DNA of 44,386 bases, taken from positions 1 to 44,386 of the forward strand of contig JANWHQ010000119.1 in assembly GCA_025450315.1 (NCBI GenBank), read 5' to 3'. Source of the DNA: Caulobacteraceae bacterium (GTDB taxonomy: Bacteria > Pseudomonadota > Alphaproteobacteria > Caulobacterales > Caulobacteraceae). Position 1 is the stretch's first letter. Each line of letters begins with the position of its first letter. The notes under the pieces were generated by a model. That model made no database searches. It worked only from the letters and a program-made list of their open reading frames with translations, and was not told the DNA's origin. A program made the translations under genes and the position numbers. Shown here in pieces: positions 26,650-35,687 of this stretch.

Positions 26650-27405
26650 ATGACGACATCTCGACGCAAGCTGATCGCCGGCAATTGGAAAATGAACGGC
26701 CTCAAGGCCTCCCTCGCCGAGGCGCTGGCGGTGGCCGAGGCGCTGGAGCGCCAGCCTTGCACCGAGCGCGTGGCGATATGTCCGCCCGCCACCCTGATCG
26801 CCCCCATGGCGCAGGTGCTGCAGGGTTCGCAGGTCCAGGTCGGCGGACAGAACTGCTACACCCAGCCGATGGGGGCCTTCACCGGCGAGATCTCCGCCGA
26901 GATGCTGGCCGACGCGGGCGCGAGCCTGGTGATCCTGGCCCACTCCGAGCGGCGCCAGTTCTTCGGGGAGACCGACGAGAGCGCCGCCGAGAAGGTGCGG
27001 GCCGCGCTGCGCGCCGGGCTCGAGCCCATCGTCTGCGTCGGCGAGACGCTGGACGAACGGCGGGCCGGCCGGACCCTTGAGATCGTCGCGCGGCAGGTGA
27101 GGGGATCGTGCCCGCCCGAACTCAGGGGCTGTGTCTTCGCCGTCGCCTACGAGCCGGTCTGGGCCATCGGCACGGGCCTGACCCCGACGCTGGAGGAGAT
27201 CGAGCAGGTGCACGGCGCCATCCGCGGCCTGCTCGCCGAATCGCTGGCCGAGGCCGGCCGCACCGCGCCGATCCTCTATGGCGGCTCGGTGAAGCCCTCC
27301 AACGCCCGCGACATCCTGGCGGCCTCCGAGGTGGGCGGCGCGCTGGTCGGCGGGGCCTCGCTGAAGGCGGACGATTTCCTCGGCATCATCCGCGCTGCGG
27401 CCTGA
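26650..27405 (+). CDS. tpiA: Triosephosphate isomerase
   Basis: 251 residues, full length. It interconverts dihydroxyacetone phosphate and glyceraldehyde 3-phosphate. Catalytic residues are Lys14 (AGNWKMNG), His98 (ILAHSERR) and Glu168 (AYEPVWAIGTG), with the phosphate loop LYGGSVKPSNA near the end. The gene diverges from ppiD (140 bp between starts) and converges on the adenosyltransferase gene (42 bp gap). Confidence 0.97.
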   Translation: MTTSRRKLIAGNWKMNGLKASLAEALAVAEALERQPCTERVAICPPATLIAPMAQVLQGSQVQVGGQNCYTQPMGAFTGEISAEMLADAGASLVILAHSERRQFFGETDESAAEKVRAALRAGLEPIVCVGETLDERRAGRTLEIVARQVRGSCPPELRGCVFAVAYEPVWAIGTGLTPTLEEIEQVHGAIRGLLAESLAEAGRTAPILYGGSVKPSNARDILAASEVGGALVGGASLKADDFLGIIRAAA

Positions 27406-27447
27406 ACCGCCGGGCCTGCCTCGATGCCGCCGGGGCCCCTGTCCCGC

Positions 27448-28026
27448 CTATCGAGTGGCCCCTGGCGACCAGAGCACATCGCCCTCGCCCTTGCCGTTGG
27501 CCCAGCGGGCGGCGGTGAACAGCAGATCCGACAGCCGGTTGAGGTAGCGCAGGGCGGATCCGGAGACCTCTTCGCCGGGACGGTCGGCCAGGGCCACCGC
27601 GAGGCGTTCGGCGCGCCGGCAGACGGTGCGCGCCAGGTGAAGCGCCGCGGCGGCCTCCGATCCGCCCGGCAGAACGAAGGAGTTCAGGGGTGAAAGCCCC
27701 GCGTTGAGTTGATCGATCTCGCTTTCCAGCCGCCCCACCTGATCGTCGGTGATCCTGAGCGCGACGACGCCTTCGGCCAGGCCCCGCTCGGGCGTGGCGA
27801 GGTCGGCGCCCAGGTCGAAGAGCTCGTTCTGGACACGGGCCAGCATGGCGTCCAGCAGGGCATCGCCCCGGGTGTGCAGCCGCGCCAGTCCCAGACATGC
27901 GTTGGTCTCGTCGACCGCCCCGTAGGCCTCCACCCGCAGGTCGGTCTTGCGCACCCGCTCGCCCGTGGCCAGGGCGGTGTCGCCCCGATCTCCCGTCCGG
28001 GTGTAGATGCGGGTCAGCCTGACCAT
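27448..28026 (-). CDS. pduO: Cob(I)alamin adenosyltransferase, PduO type
   Basis: 192 residues. ATP:corrinoid adenosyltransferase making adenosylcobalamin. PduO-type motifs: RIYTRTGDRGDTALATGERV at the N-terminus (ATP site), VEAYGAVDETNACLGLAR, then FVLPGGSEAAAALHLARTVC with RRAERL, and LNRLSDLLFTAARWAN. The helical-bundle length fits. The product feeds B12-dependent enzymes; the AdoCbl-dependent ribonucleotide reductase at the right end of the window is an obvious consumer. It lies 15 bp after a twin-TM protein gene on the same strand. No cobalamin riboswitch was recognised upstream. Confidence 0.93.
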   Translation of the reverse strand: MVRLTRIYTRTGDRGDTALATGERVRKTDLRVEAYGAVDETNACLGLARLHTRGDALLDAMLARVQNELFDLGADLATPERGLAEGVVALRITDDQVGRLESEIDQLNAGLSPLNSFVLPGGSEAAAALHLARTVCRRAERLAVALADRPGEEVSGSALRYLNRLSDLLFTAARWANGKGEGDVLWSPGATR

Positions 28027-28041
28027 GGCCGTTATCCGGCC

Positions 28042-28236
28042 TCAGTGGTGGTGGACAAAGAACGCAAGGGAGATCAGCAGGATCGCCGCGAACTGCAGCG
28101 CCACGCGAAGGCGCATCAGCTTGTTGGAGTACTTGCGAGCGAACTCCCCGCCTCGATGGAGGGAGTAGAAGCCGAGGCCCAGGGTGATCACGACCGCCAG
28201 AAGGGCGACGAGGATCAGGATGTCGAAAATGTCCAT
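28042..28236 (-). CDS. Twin transmembrane helix small protein (HIG1-like)
   Basis: 64 residues from ATG 28236 (MDIFDILILVALLAVVITL). AGGA lies 7 nt upstream; an in-frame TTG two codons earlier is less likely. It has two membrane helices (about 3-24 and 44-61) separated by YSLHRGGEFARKYSNKLMRL, the layout of the twin-helix/HIG_1-like small proteins frequent in alphaproteobacteria. Those are linked, by similarity to mitochondrial HIG1, to respiratory-complex assembly (inference). It is probably co-transcribed with the adenosyltransferase, 15 bp downstream, a pairing that recurs in alphaproteobacteria (recalled). Confidence 0.8.
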   Translation of the reverse strand: MDIFDILILVALLAVVITLGLGFYSLHRGGEFARKYSNKLMRLRVALQFAAILLISLAFFVHHH

Positions 28237-28357
28237 GGGCAAATCCTAGAGCGTGACGGTCGAAAGCGTATGTGGTTTCGGCAGCCATCGCGCCCTGAGT
28301 CAAATCATTGTGGGGCGGGCTTCGCCGCACCACCGCCTTCATGAGGGCGGAGTTTGA

Positions 28358-29029
28358 GTGAGCATGTCAGAGATTATGAACAGTCGTTCCGCCGTCACCG
28401 CGTCTTCCCAGACGCCCGAGGAAAATCGCCGCCAGGGCGTCCGAGCCGCCGGCAAGGCCCGGTCCCGCAAGAGCCTGCTCGACGCCGCCAAGCGGCTGTT
28501 CATGCAGCGCGGCTACGAAGGGGCCACGGTGCGCGAGATCGCCGCCGCGGCGGGCCTCTCGACCGGGGCGGTCTTCGCCAGCTTCACGGACAAGTCCCAC
28601 CTGTTCAACGAGGTGCTGCTGGTCGACCTGCAGGAACAGGTCGAGCAGATGCGCGAGGCGGGCGCGGGATCCGGATCCACCAGGGAGCGTCTGGTGAGGG
28701 CGCTGGACGCCGGCTATCGGCGCCAGCTGCCGCAGCTGGAGCTGCTGCGGGCGGCCTTGGCCGTATCCTGGTCGCAGGGGCTCACCGGCGATGTCGGCGA
28801 CCGGCCCGTGCGCTCGGCGGTGATCTCCCAGCTGCGCGAGCTGTTGAGCGCGGGCGTGGCCAAGGGCGAGCTGAAGCGGGACACCAATATCGACCTGATC
28901 GCCGAGACCCTGTGGGACTGCTACATCCGCAGCTACCGCCTGGCCCTCTACGAATCCTGGGGCCGCGAAGCCCTGGTCCAGCGCCTGGGCGGTCAGATCG
29001 AGCTGCTGCTGGCCGGCCAGGAAGCCTGA
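28358..29029 (+). CDS. TetR/AcrR-family transcriptional regulator
   Basis: 223 residues. After a 35-residue polar N-terminal extension comes the TetR HTH: RKSLLDAAKRLFMQRGYEGA then TVREIAAAAGLSTGAVFASF and TDKSHLFNEVL. The C-terminal ligand domain is all-helical and of normal length. GTG 28358 is preceded by GGAG at 5 nt, which favours it over ATG 28364 or 28376. It diverges from the twin-TM/adenosyltransferase pair with about 120 bp between; no clear operator dyad was found there. The target is unknown. Confidence 0.88.
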   Translation: MSMSEIMNSRSAVTASSQTPEENRRQGVRAAGKARSRKSLLDAAKRLFMQRGYEGATVREIAAAAGLSTGAVFASFTDKSHLFNEVLLVDLQEQVEQMREAGAGSGSTRERLVRALDAGYRRQLPQLELLRAALAVSWSQGLTGDVGDRPVRSAVISQLRELLSAGVAKGELKRDTNIDLIAETLWDCYIRSYRLALYESWGREALVQRLGGQIELLLAGQEA

Positions 29030-29139
29030 GCGCATCGGTGGTCGATGGCGCCATCACCGGGCGGGTGAATTTCTAGGCGCATGGGCTTGGATGTCCCCGC
29101 TACGGTTGGCGCGGCCGGGACCCGGCGTTAGAGGACGCC

Positions 29140-31767
29140 ATGCGCACCGATGTTCCCCAGCCCATCCACCTGGCCGACTACCGGCCGCCCGCCTTCCTGA
29201 TCGACGAGGTCGAGCTCGACGTCTCGCTGGAGCCTTCGGCCACCCGCGTGAAGGCCAGGCTCAAGGTGCATCGTCACGGCCGGCATTCCGAGCCGCTCGT
29301 GCTCGACGGCGTCAGGCTGAAGCTGGAGCGCGTGGCGGTCGACGGCCAGGCGCTGGGCGAGGGCCGCTACCATGTCAGCGACGATAGCCTGACCATCCCG
29401 GGCGTCCCTGAGGCCTTCACCCTGGAAACCGAGGTGGTCATCGATCCTGAGGCCAACACCCACCTGGAGGGCCTCTACATGTCGGCCGGCCGGTTCTGCA
29501 CCCAGTGCGAGCCGGAGGGCTTCCGCAAGATCACCTACTGGCCCGATCGGCCGGACGTGCTCTCCCGCTTCACCGTGCGCATGCAGGCCAGCAAGGCCGC
29601 CTATCCGCGCCTCCTGGCCAACGGCAACCTGATCGCCTCGGGAGACCTCGAGGGCGGCCGCCATTTCGCGGTCTGGAACGATCCGTTCCCCAAGCCCAGC
29701 TATCTGTTCGCCATGGTGGCCGGCGAACTCGACGTGCTCAGGGATTCCTTCGTCACCATGACCGGGCGCAAGGTCGATCTGCACATCTACGTCGACCCCG
29801 GCCAGGCCTCTCGGGCGATCTACGCCATGGACGCCCTGAAGCGCTCGATGCGCTGGGACGAGGAGGCCTTCGGCCGCGAGTACGACCTGGACCTGTTCAT
29901 GATCGTGGCCGTGCGCGACTTCAATTTCGGGGCGATGGAGAACAAGGGGCTGAACATTTTCAACTCCAGCCTGCTCCTGGCCGACGCCGATACGGCCACC
30001 GACGCCAACTACGAGCGGATCGAGAGCGTCATCGCCCACGAGTACTTCCACAACTGGACCGGCGACCGGATCACCTGCCGCGACTGGTTCCAGCTGTGCC
30101 TGAAGGAGGGCCTGACGGTCTTCCGCGACCAGAGCTTCTCGGCCGACCAGCGCGGCCAGGCGGTGCAGCGGATCAAGGACGTGCGGGCCCTGCGCGCGCG
30201 CCAGTTCGCCGAGGACTCCGGGCCCCTGGCCCATCCGGTGCGGCCGACCAGCTTCGTGAAGATCGACAACTTCTACACCGCGACGGTCTACGAGAAGGGC
30301 GCCGAGGTCATCCGTATGCTGAAGACCCTGCTGGGTCCCGAGCAGTTCCGCGCCGGCATGGACCTCTATTTCGAGCGCTGGGACGGCACGGCGACGACGG
30401 TGGAGTCCTTCATCGAGTGCTTCGCCGAGGTCTCCGCCCGCGACCTGTCGGACTTCTTCAACTGGTACAACCAGGCCGGCACGCCCGAAGTGCGCCTCGA
30501 GCAGCGATACGACGCCGCCTCCAGGACGCTGGACCTCGAGCTCAGCCAGACCATCGCCCCGACGCCGGGCCAGGCCGACAAGAAGCCCGTGCCGATCCCG
30601 ATCCGCATCGGCCTGCTCGACCAGGACGGCAGGGCCCAGGACTTCATTGCCCCCGGCGCGGACGCGGCGTCGGCTGAAGCGCTGATCACCCTGAACGAGC
30701 CGCGCGCGTCGTTCCGTCTGACCGGCGTCGACAAACCGCCGGTGCTCTCGGCCCTGCGCGGCTTCTCAGCCCCGGTGAAGCTGAAGACCGACGCCCGGCC
30801 CGAGGACCGCTACGTGCTGCTGGCGGCCGACCCGGACCTGTTCAACCGCTGGGAAGCCGGACAGAGCCTCGCCCAGGAGCTGATCCTGGCGCGCGCCAAG
30901 GGCCAGGCCGACGCCGAGGGCGAGGCGCGCTTCGCCGCCGCGCTCGGCCGGGCCGTGGCCGACCAGTCCGCCGAGCCGGCGTTCACGGCCCTGTTGCTGC
31001 AGCTGCCCGAGGAGCCCGATCTCGCCGTCGAGATGGCGCCGGCCGCCGACCCCGCCGCGATCCACGCCGCCCGCGACGCGCTGAGGGCGACCATCGCCCG
31101 CGCCCTGAAGGCCGAGCTGGAGCGCCTGCATGAAGCTCAGGCCTCACCCGGCGCCTTCTCGCCCGACGCCGACAGCGCCGGCCGCCGCGCCCTGGCCAAC
31201 TCGGCCCTGGAGCTGCTGGCCGCCGATCCCACGCCCGAGGTGATCCAGAGGGCTCAGCGTCACTTCCGGAACGCCGCCAACATGACCGACGCCATGGGCG
31301 GGCTCGAGGCGCTGAAGCTGATCGGCGGCGAGCCGTTCGAGCAGGCGCTGGAGGATTTCTACGCCCGCTGGCGCAACGAGCCGCTGGTGGTCGACAAGTG
31401 GTTCTCGGTCCAGGCGCGGGCGAGCGGGCCGGAGGCGCTCGGCCGGGTGCTGGGCCTGACCGCCCATCCGGCCTTCGACCAGAAGACGCCCAATCGCCTG
31501 CGGGCCCTGGTGGCGGGCTTCAGCCAGCTCAACCCGGCCGCCTTCCACGATCCATCGGGCGCCGGTTACCGCTTCCTGGCCGATCAGATCCTGGCCGTCG
31601 ACCGCTTCAACCCCAATGTGGCGGCGCGGCTGATCGAGCCCCTGGGCGGTTTCCGCCGCTTCCGGCCCGAACTCGCCGACAAGATGAAAGCCGAGCTGGA
31701 GCGCATCCTGGCGGCCGAGGGCCTGTCCAAGAACGTCTACGAGCTGGCTTCGCGCGCCCTGGCCTGA
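29140..31767 (+). CDS. pepN: Aminopeptidase N (M1 family)
   Basis: 875 residues, typical of proteobacterial PepN. The substrate-binding GAMENKGLNIFN motif precedes the zinc motif HEYFH (His300, Glu301, His304) in HEYFHNWTGDRITC, with the second Glu in LKEGLTVFRDQ. The C-terminal DUF3458-type domains are complete. It removes N-terminal residues from peptides in the cytoplasm. GAGG is upstream of ATG 29140. It is followed after 214 bp by the PleC-like kinase; the pepN-pleC neighbourhood is known from Caulobacter crescentus (recalled). Confidence 0.96.
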   Translation: MRTDVPQPIHLADYRPPAFLIDEVELDVSLEPSATRVKARLKVHRHGRHSEPLVLDGVRLKLERVAVDGQALGEGRYHVSDDSLTIPGVPEAFTLETEVVIDPEANTHLEGLYMSAGRFCTQCEPEGFRKITYWPDRPDVLSRFTVRMQASKAAYPRLLANGNLIASGDLEGGRHFAVWNDPFPKPSYLFAMVAGELDVLRDSFVTMTGRKVDLHIYVDPGQASRAIYAMDALKRSMRWDEEAFGREYDLDLFMIVAVRDFNFGAMENKGLNIFNSSLLLADADTATDANYERIESVIAHEYFHNWTGDRITCRDWFQLCLKEGLTVFRDQSFSADQRGQAVQRIKDVRALRARQFAEDSGPLAHPVRPTSFVKIDNFYTATVYEKGAEVIRMLKTLLGPEQFRAGMDLYFERWDGTATTVESFIECFAEVSARDLSDFFNWYNQAGTPEVRLEQRYDAASRTLDLELSQTIAPTPGQADKKPVPIPIRIGLLDQDGRAQDFIAPGADAASAEALITLNEPRASFRLTGVDKPPVLSALRGFSAPVKLKTDARPEDRYVLLAADPDLFNRWEAGQSLAQELILARAKGQADAEGEARFAAALGRAVADQSAEPAFTALLLQLPEEPDLAVEMAPAADPAAIHAARDALRATIARALKAELERLHEAQASPGAFSPDADSAGRRALANSALELLAADPTPEVIQRAQRHFRNAANMTDAMGGLEALKLIGGEPFEQALEDFYARWRNEPLVVDKWFSVQARASGPEALGRVLGLTAHPAFDQKTPNRLRALVAGFSQLNPAAFHDPSGAGYRFLADQILAVDRFNPNVAARLIEPLGGFRRFRPELADKMKAELERILAAEGLSKNVYELASRALA

Positions 31768-31990
31768 CCCGGCCGGTCGCCGTGTCCGGAGTCGCTGGGT
31801 GATTTGGCGACGCCGTCGCCGCCAAGATTGTGGCGTTGCGACGCAGTGAAGGCACCCCAGGCGCCATAGGCAGGTCCGTTAACCGCGGAGTTCTAGCCTG
31901 CTGGACCGAACCTGGGCGACGCTCGCCTGGCGACGGGTCGGGATCAGGCGCTGAGACGGCGATGAACTGCCGCAATCCGCTTTGGTGCAG

Positions 31991-34558
31991 ATGCCCCCGC
32001 GCGTAAGCTCTCCCGAGGGTGAATCGGGTAGGGAGCGCTTGAGCTTGGCGAGCCGCGGGCGGGGCAGCAAAGGCGGCTCGGAAGGCGAAGCCGACCTGAC
32101 CGGCTCGACCGCCCCGCGACCCAGCGGCTCCATGCGCGTGGCGATGCTGCTCGCCATCCTGCTGATGGCGCTCTACGTCGTCTTCCAGATGCGCCACCTG
32201 TCGCTGTCGGCGCCCAATGCCGATCCGACGGCCGGCCAGCTGGAGCAGCGCGCGGCGCTGGGCGGGGCTCGGGCCGACGCCAGGCTGGCCGCGCTGAGAG
32301 CCGCCCTCTTCGCCGCCCGCCAGCAGGCCAACCGCGATCCCTCCGATCCGATCGACGCCGCCGAGCTGGTGGTGAAGGCCGGCGCGCCCGCCGTCAACGC
32401 CGCGGCCCTGGTCGACGAGACGGGAGTGCTGGCCCGCGGCGGCGGCGCCGCCAAGGGCGCCGATCTGGCCCGGGCCGCCCAGGCCGCCCGCACCGCCGGC
32501 AAGCCGCTGTGGATCGGCGGCTCCGGCGACTGGCTTTATGCCGCGGTGGGCGCCTCGGGACCGCATGGGCCGGTCCAGATCGTCGCGGCGACCGAGGCGT
32601 CCAGCCTGATCGGCGACGACGCCACCGCCCCGGTCCAGGCCATCGCCACCCCCGAAGGCGCGGTGGTGACCATCAACGCCCCCGGCCAGGCGGGTGATGC
32701 GACCACCCTCAAGGACGCCCTCGCCATCACCCCTGCCGATGTGGTGGGCGGCCACGCCCAGGGCCGGTTGCCCGACGGCTCCCCGGTCCGGCTGGCGGTG
32801 AAGAGCATCGGCGACGGCGCGCTGGTGGAGCTGGTCGGCCAGCCTGGCCGGGCCCCCGGCGCGCTCCCCAGCGGGCTTCTGACCAATCTGGTCGACGTCT
32901 TCGGCCCCTTGACCATCGGCGCCCTGCTGACCGTCCTTCTCATGCTCCAGCACCGCCAGGCGGTGCATGCCCAGCGGGCCTATTCGGACACCGAGCAACG
33001 CTTCCGGCTGGCCGTCGAGGCGGCCCGCTGCGGCATCTGGGAGTGGGACCTCAAGGCCGATCGTGTGTTCATGTCCGACGTCACCGGCGCGATCCTCGGC
33101 TGGGGCGGGGGCGGGATCGTCGACGGCGTCCAGGTGCTGGACCGCATCGCGCCCGATCATCGCGACCGGGTCCGCCAGGCGCTGGAGTCGGCCAGGGCCT
33201 ACGGCGCTTTCGACGTCTCGTTCCGGGTGCCCGACCGGCATGGCCGCACCGCCTGGATCGACGCCCGCGGCCAGGGTCTGGATCCCACCGACCAGGGCTA
33301 TGGCCGCATCATCGGCGTGGCGCTGGACGTCACCGAGGAGCGCCTGGCCCAGGCCCGCGCCCAGGCCGCCGAGACCCGCCTGCGCGACGCCATCGACAGC
33401 GTCTCGGAAGCCTTCGTGCTCTGGGACCGGCTGGGCCGGCTGCAGCTGTGCAAACAGAACTTCCGCACCTTCTTCGCCCTGGAGCCGCGCATCCTGAAGC
33501 CCGGCGCCTCGCGCGAGAGCGTGGTGCGCTTCGCCCAGCTGGCCATCCGCCGCGAGCATCCCTCGCCGATCGGCAAGGGGGTGCGCGAAGTCGAGCTGAA
33601 CGACGGCCGCTGGCTGCAGATCTCCGAGCGGCGGACGGCCGAAGGCGGCATGGTGGTCACCGCCATCGACATCTCGGCGATCAAGCAGCAGGAGGCGGTG
33701 CGGCGCAAGAACGAGGAGGCGCTGCAGGGCGCCGTTCACGACCTGCAGTCCAGCCAGGAGCAGCTGGCCGAACTCGCCCGCAAGTACGAGGCCGAGAAGA
33801 TCCGGGCCGAGGGCGCCAACAAGGCCAAGAGCGAATTCCTGGCCAACATGAGCCACGAGCTGCGTACGCCGCTGAACGCGATCAACGGCTTCTCCGAGAT
33901 CATGGTCAACCAGCTGTTCGGCCCGCTGGGCGACAAGCGCTACGTCGAATACGCCCAGGACATCCTCAACTCGGGCCAGCACCTGCTGGCCCTGATCAAC
34001 GACATCCTCGACATGGCCAAGATCGAGGCCGGCAAGCTCAACATCAAGTTCGAGCCCATGCGCCTGGACGAGGTGATCGAGGACGCCGTGCGGCTGATGC
34101 GCAACCGCGCCGAGACCAGCGGCTTGGAGCTCAGCGTCGAGCTGCCCAACCTGCCCGAGATCGAGGCCGACTACCGGGCGGTGAAGCAGGTGCTGCTGAA
34201 CCTGCTCTCCAACGCTGTCAAGTTCACGCCGCGCGGCGGCAAGGTGACGGTCCGGGCGGCCCTGGAGATGGGCGCGGGCGGCGAGCGGGTGCGGGTCGCC
34301 GTGTCCGACACCGGCATCGGTATCTCCGAGCAGGACCTGGATCGTCTGGCCAAGCCGTTCGAACAGATCGAGAGCCAGCTCTCCAAGACCCAGCAGGGCT
34401 CGGGCCTGGGCCTGGCTTTGACCAAGTCGCTGGTCGAGATGCATCAGGGCGAACTGGCCATGGAGAGCGAGCCGGGCAAGGGCACCACCGTCAGCTTCAC
34501 CCTGCAGGTCGAGCAGCCGCGGGACCAGTCGACCCCGGGGTCGGCCTACGCGGCCTGA
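31991..34558 (+). CDS. pleC: PleC-like hybrid-free sensor histidine kinase with PAS domains
   Basis: About 855 residues. A basic N-terminus leads into TM1 (MRVAMLLAILLMALYVVFQM, from base 32132) and a periplasmic region of about 250 residues. TM2 (VFGPLTIGALLTVLLML) comes next, then PAS domains (FRLAVEAARCGIWEWDLKAD; RDAIDSVSEAFVLWD), a coiled coil, the H-box FLANMSHELRTPLNAINGFS, and an HATPase domain with VLLNLLSNAVKFTP, SDTGIGIS and GSGLGLAL. No receiver domain follows. In Caulobacter, PleC acts on DivK and PleD at the flagellar pole, mainly as a phosphatase on DivK~P. The name rests on sequence recall plus pepN synteny. The start is uncertain between 31982 (TTG), 31991 and 32132. Confidence 0.75.
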   Translation: MPPRVSSPEGESGRERLSLASRGRGSKGGSEGEADLTGSTAPRPSGSMRVAMLLAILLMALYVVFQMRHLSLSAPNADPTAGQLEQRAALGGARADARLAALRAALFAARQQANRDPSDPIDAAELVVKAGAPAVNAAALVDETGVLARGGGAAKGADLARAAQAARTAGKPLWIGGSGDWLYAAVGASGPHGPVQIVAATEASSLIGDDATAPVQAIATPEGAVVTINAPGQAGDATTLKDALAITPADVVGGHAQGRLPDGSPVRLAVKSIGDGALVELVGQPGRAPGALPSGLLTNLVDVFGPLTIGALLTVLLMLQHRQAVHAQRAYSDTEQRFRLAVEAARCGIWEWDLKADRVFMSDVTGAILGWGGGGIVDGVQVLDRIAPDHRDRVRQALESARAYGAFDVSFRVPDRHGRTAWIDARGQGLDPTDQGYGRIIGVALDVTEERLAQARAQAAETRLRDAIDSVSEAFVLWDRLGRLQLCKQNFRTFFALEPRILKPGASRESVVRFAQLAIRREHPSPIGKGVREVELNDGRWLQISERRTAEGGMVVTAIDISAIKQQEAVRRKNEEALQGAVHDLQSSQEQLAELARKYEAEKIRAEGANKAKSEFLANMSHELRTPLNAINGFSEIMVNQLFGPLGDKRYVEYAQDILNSGQHLLALINDILDMAKIEAGKLNIKFEPMRLDEVIEDAVRLMRNRAETSGLELSVELPNLPEIEADYRAVKQVLLNLLSNAVKFTPRGGKVTVRAALEMGAGGERVRVAVSDTGIGISEQDLDRLAKPFEQIESQLSKTQQGSGLGLALTKSLVEMHQGELAMESEPGKGTTVSFTLQVEQPRDQSTPGSAYAA

Positions 34559-34569
34559 GGCGGGGCGCC

Positions 34570-34597
34570 GCCCGCGAGGGTCTTGCGGGCCTTTCCC
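34570..34597 (+). terminator. Possible weak terminator after the PleC-like gene
   Basis: GCCCGC (34570-34575) pairs with GCGGGC (34585-34590) across a 9-base loop, followed by CTTTCCC. The T-run is poor, so intrinsic termination would be inefficient. Confidence 0.25.
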
Positions 34598-34613
34598 ATA
34601 GATCGTAGCGTCA

Positions 34614-34627
34614 CCTACTTTTGTAGG
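34614..34627. promoter_or_regulatory. BlaI-type operator overlapping the RBS of its own gene
   Basis: CCTACTTTTGTAGG is a perfect 5-bp dyad (CCTAC/GTAGG) around TTTT. It resembles the CTACA-TGTAG-type operators of BlaI/MecI/CopY repressors. Its right arm forms part of the AGGAG SD (34624-34628), 8-9 bases before TTG 34638, so a bound repressor would sit at the 5' end of its own gene. Autoregulation is inferred. Confidence 0.6.
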
Positions 34628-34637
34628 AGATAGTCAC

Positions 34638-35024
34638 TTGGCGTCGACCCGGCTCACCCGGCTTGAGCTTCAGATCATGGAGGCGCTGTGGAGCTGCGGT
34701 CCTTCCGCGGTCCGCGAGGTCCAGGAGCAGTTCCCCGAGGCGGGCCGCCCGGCCTACACCACGATCCAGACCGTGATGTATCGGCTCGAGGCCAAGAAGG
34801 CCGTCCGGCGCACCAAGAAGATCGGCAACGCCCACATCTTCGAGGCGGTGATCACCCGGGCCTCGGCTCAGAACCGCCTGATCGACGAGTTCCTTGGACT
34901 GTTCGGGGGCCGGGCTCAGCCGGTGATGGCCCACCTGATCGAGACCGGCAAGCTCACGCTCGACGATGTCCGCGAAGCCGAACGCCTGATCCGGGAGCTG
35001 GAGGAGGAAGGGAAGCGGCGATGA
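34638..35024 (+). CDS. BlaI/MecI/CopY-family repressor
   Basis: 128 residues from TTG 34638, supported by AGGAG 8 nt upstream. Winged-helix DNA-binding domain: RLTRLELQIMEALWSCGPSA, then REVQEQFPEAGRPAYTTIQT and VMYRLEAKKAVRRTKK. The C-terminal dimerisation/cleavage-region helices (FLGLFGGRAQPVMAHLIETG) are normal for the family. Such repressors are inactivated by a co-encoded M56 (BlaR1-type) membrane peptidase. Here the downstream start overlaps the stop (ATGA), but only a short broken reading frame follows. How the repressor would be released is therefore unclear. Confidence 0.92.
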   Translation: MASTRLTRLELQIMEALWSCGPSAVREVQEQFPEAGRPAYTTIQTVMYRLEAKKAVRRTKKIGNAHIFEAVITRASAQNRLIDEFLGLFGGRAQPVMAHLIETGKLTLDDVREAERLIRELEEEGKRR

Positions 35025-35134
35025 TCGGCGCCATCCTTGGCCCTTTCTGGCAGTCGACGCGCGCCTGGCCGGGATCACCGGGCTGGTGATGCTGGCGCTC
35101 GGGAGGACGTCGCCGCCGCCCTGTACGTCCCGGC
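35021..35134 (+). pseudogene. Probable remnant of an M56 (BlaR1-type) peptidase gene
   Basis: ATG 35021 overlaps the repressor stop (ATGA), as blaI-blaR pairs usually do. The frame reads MIGAILGPF and then stops after 22 codons. A one-base shift restores a hydrophobic FLAVDARLAGITGLVMLALG, like the first helix of M56 proteins. It then runs into the 3' end of the EVE gene on the opposite strand. No zinc HExxH region exists. A functional 22-aa peptide is an alternative. Confidence 0.35.
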
Positions 35135-35548
35135 CTACAGCACCACGCCGCCCAGGGTGCAGACCTGCCGCCATTCCTCGGGCGTCACCGGCTGCACCGA
35201 GAGGCGCGAGTTCTTCACCAGCACCATGTCGGCCAGGCGCTTGTCGGCCTTGATCTCGGACAGGGTCACCTTGCGGGCCAGGGGGGCGTCGGCCTTGAGG
35301 TCCACGCAGACGAAGGCCCCCGAAACGTCGGTCGGATCGGGATAGGCCGCCTTGACCACCTCGGTGATCCCCATCACGGCCCGCTCTTCGCCCGAGTGAT
35401 AGAACAGCGCCTTGTCGCCGGGCCGCATGGCCATCAGGTGCAGCTTGGCCTGGTGGTTGCGCACCCCCGTCCAGGCGTCCGCGCCGGCCTTGGCGTGCTG
35501 GTCCCAGGACCAGGTTCCCGGTTCGGACTTCACCAGCCAATAGGCCAT
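35135..35548 (-). CDS. EVE-domain protein (putative modified-base-binding)
   Basis: 137 residues from ATG 35548 ([18 protein letters not shown]); GTG 35557 adds three residues. The whole protein is an EVE domain (PUA-like fold): [39 protein letters not shown], and [19 protein letters not shown], with [17 protein letters not shown] near the end, as in human THYN1 and bacterial homologues. EVE proteins are thought to read modified cytosine or other bases; in this genome the role is unknown. Convergent with the BlaI-type repressor and its remnant. Confidence 0.9.
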   Translation of the reverse strand: MAYWLVKSEPGTWSWDQHAKAGADAWTGVRNHQAKLHLMAMRPGDKALFYHSGEERAVMGITEVVKAAYPDPTDVSGAFVCVDLKADAPLARKVTLSEIKADKRLADMVLVKNSRLSVQPVTPEEWRQVCTLGGVVL

Positions 35549-35687
35549 TTCGCGCACCCCTGTCGGATCGAAGGGGCCGGATGGTGGAGCGCGTCTCCGC
35601 GCCGATCAAGCCGCCCCCGCTCGCCTTGACATCCCAAAGATGGCGTGCGCCCTTCGCCGCCTTTCAAATCCGAGGTTTTGGACGTCG

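Noticed and set aside
28237-28357. Possible cobalamin riboswitch or TetR operator between the twin-TM and TetR genes
   Set aside because: No B12-box-like sequence and no clear dyad; only an imperfect GC-rich hairpin (GTGGGGCGG...CCGCACCAC).
31790-31835. GGCGAC-GCC-GTCGCC hairpin after pepN as terminator
   Set aside because: No T-run follows; GC-rich hairpins of this size are common at this base composition.
31880-31897. CtrA-like half site TTAACCGCGGAGTTC upstream of the PleC-like gene
   Set aside because: Only one TTAA half is present; the second half is GTTC, so it is not a convincing TTAA-N7-TTAA site.
31607-34444. 945-codon minus-strand frame opposite the PleC-like kinase
   Set aside because: His/Gln/Gly/Arg-rich without domains; the plus strand has all kinase motifs.
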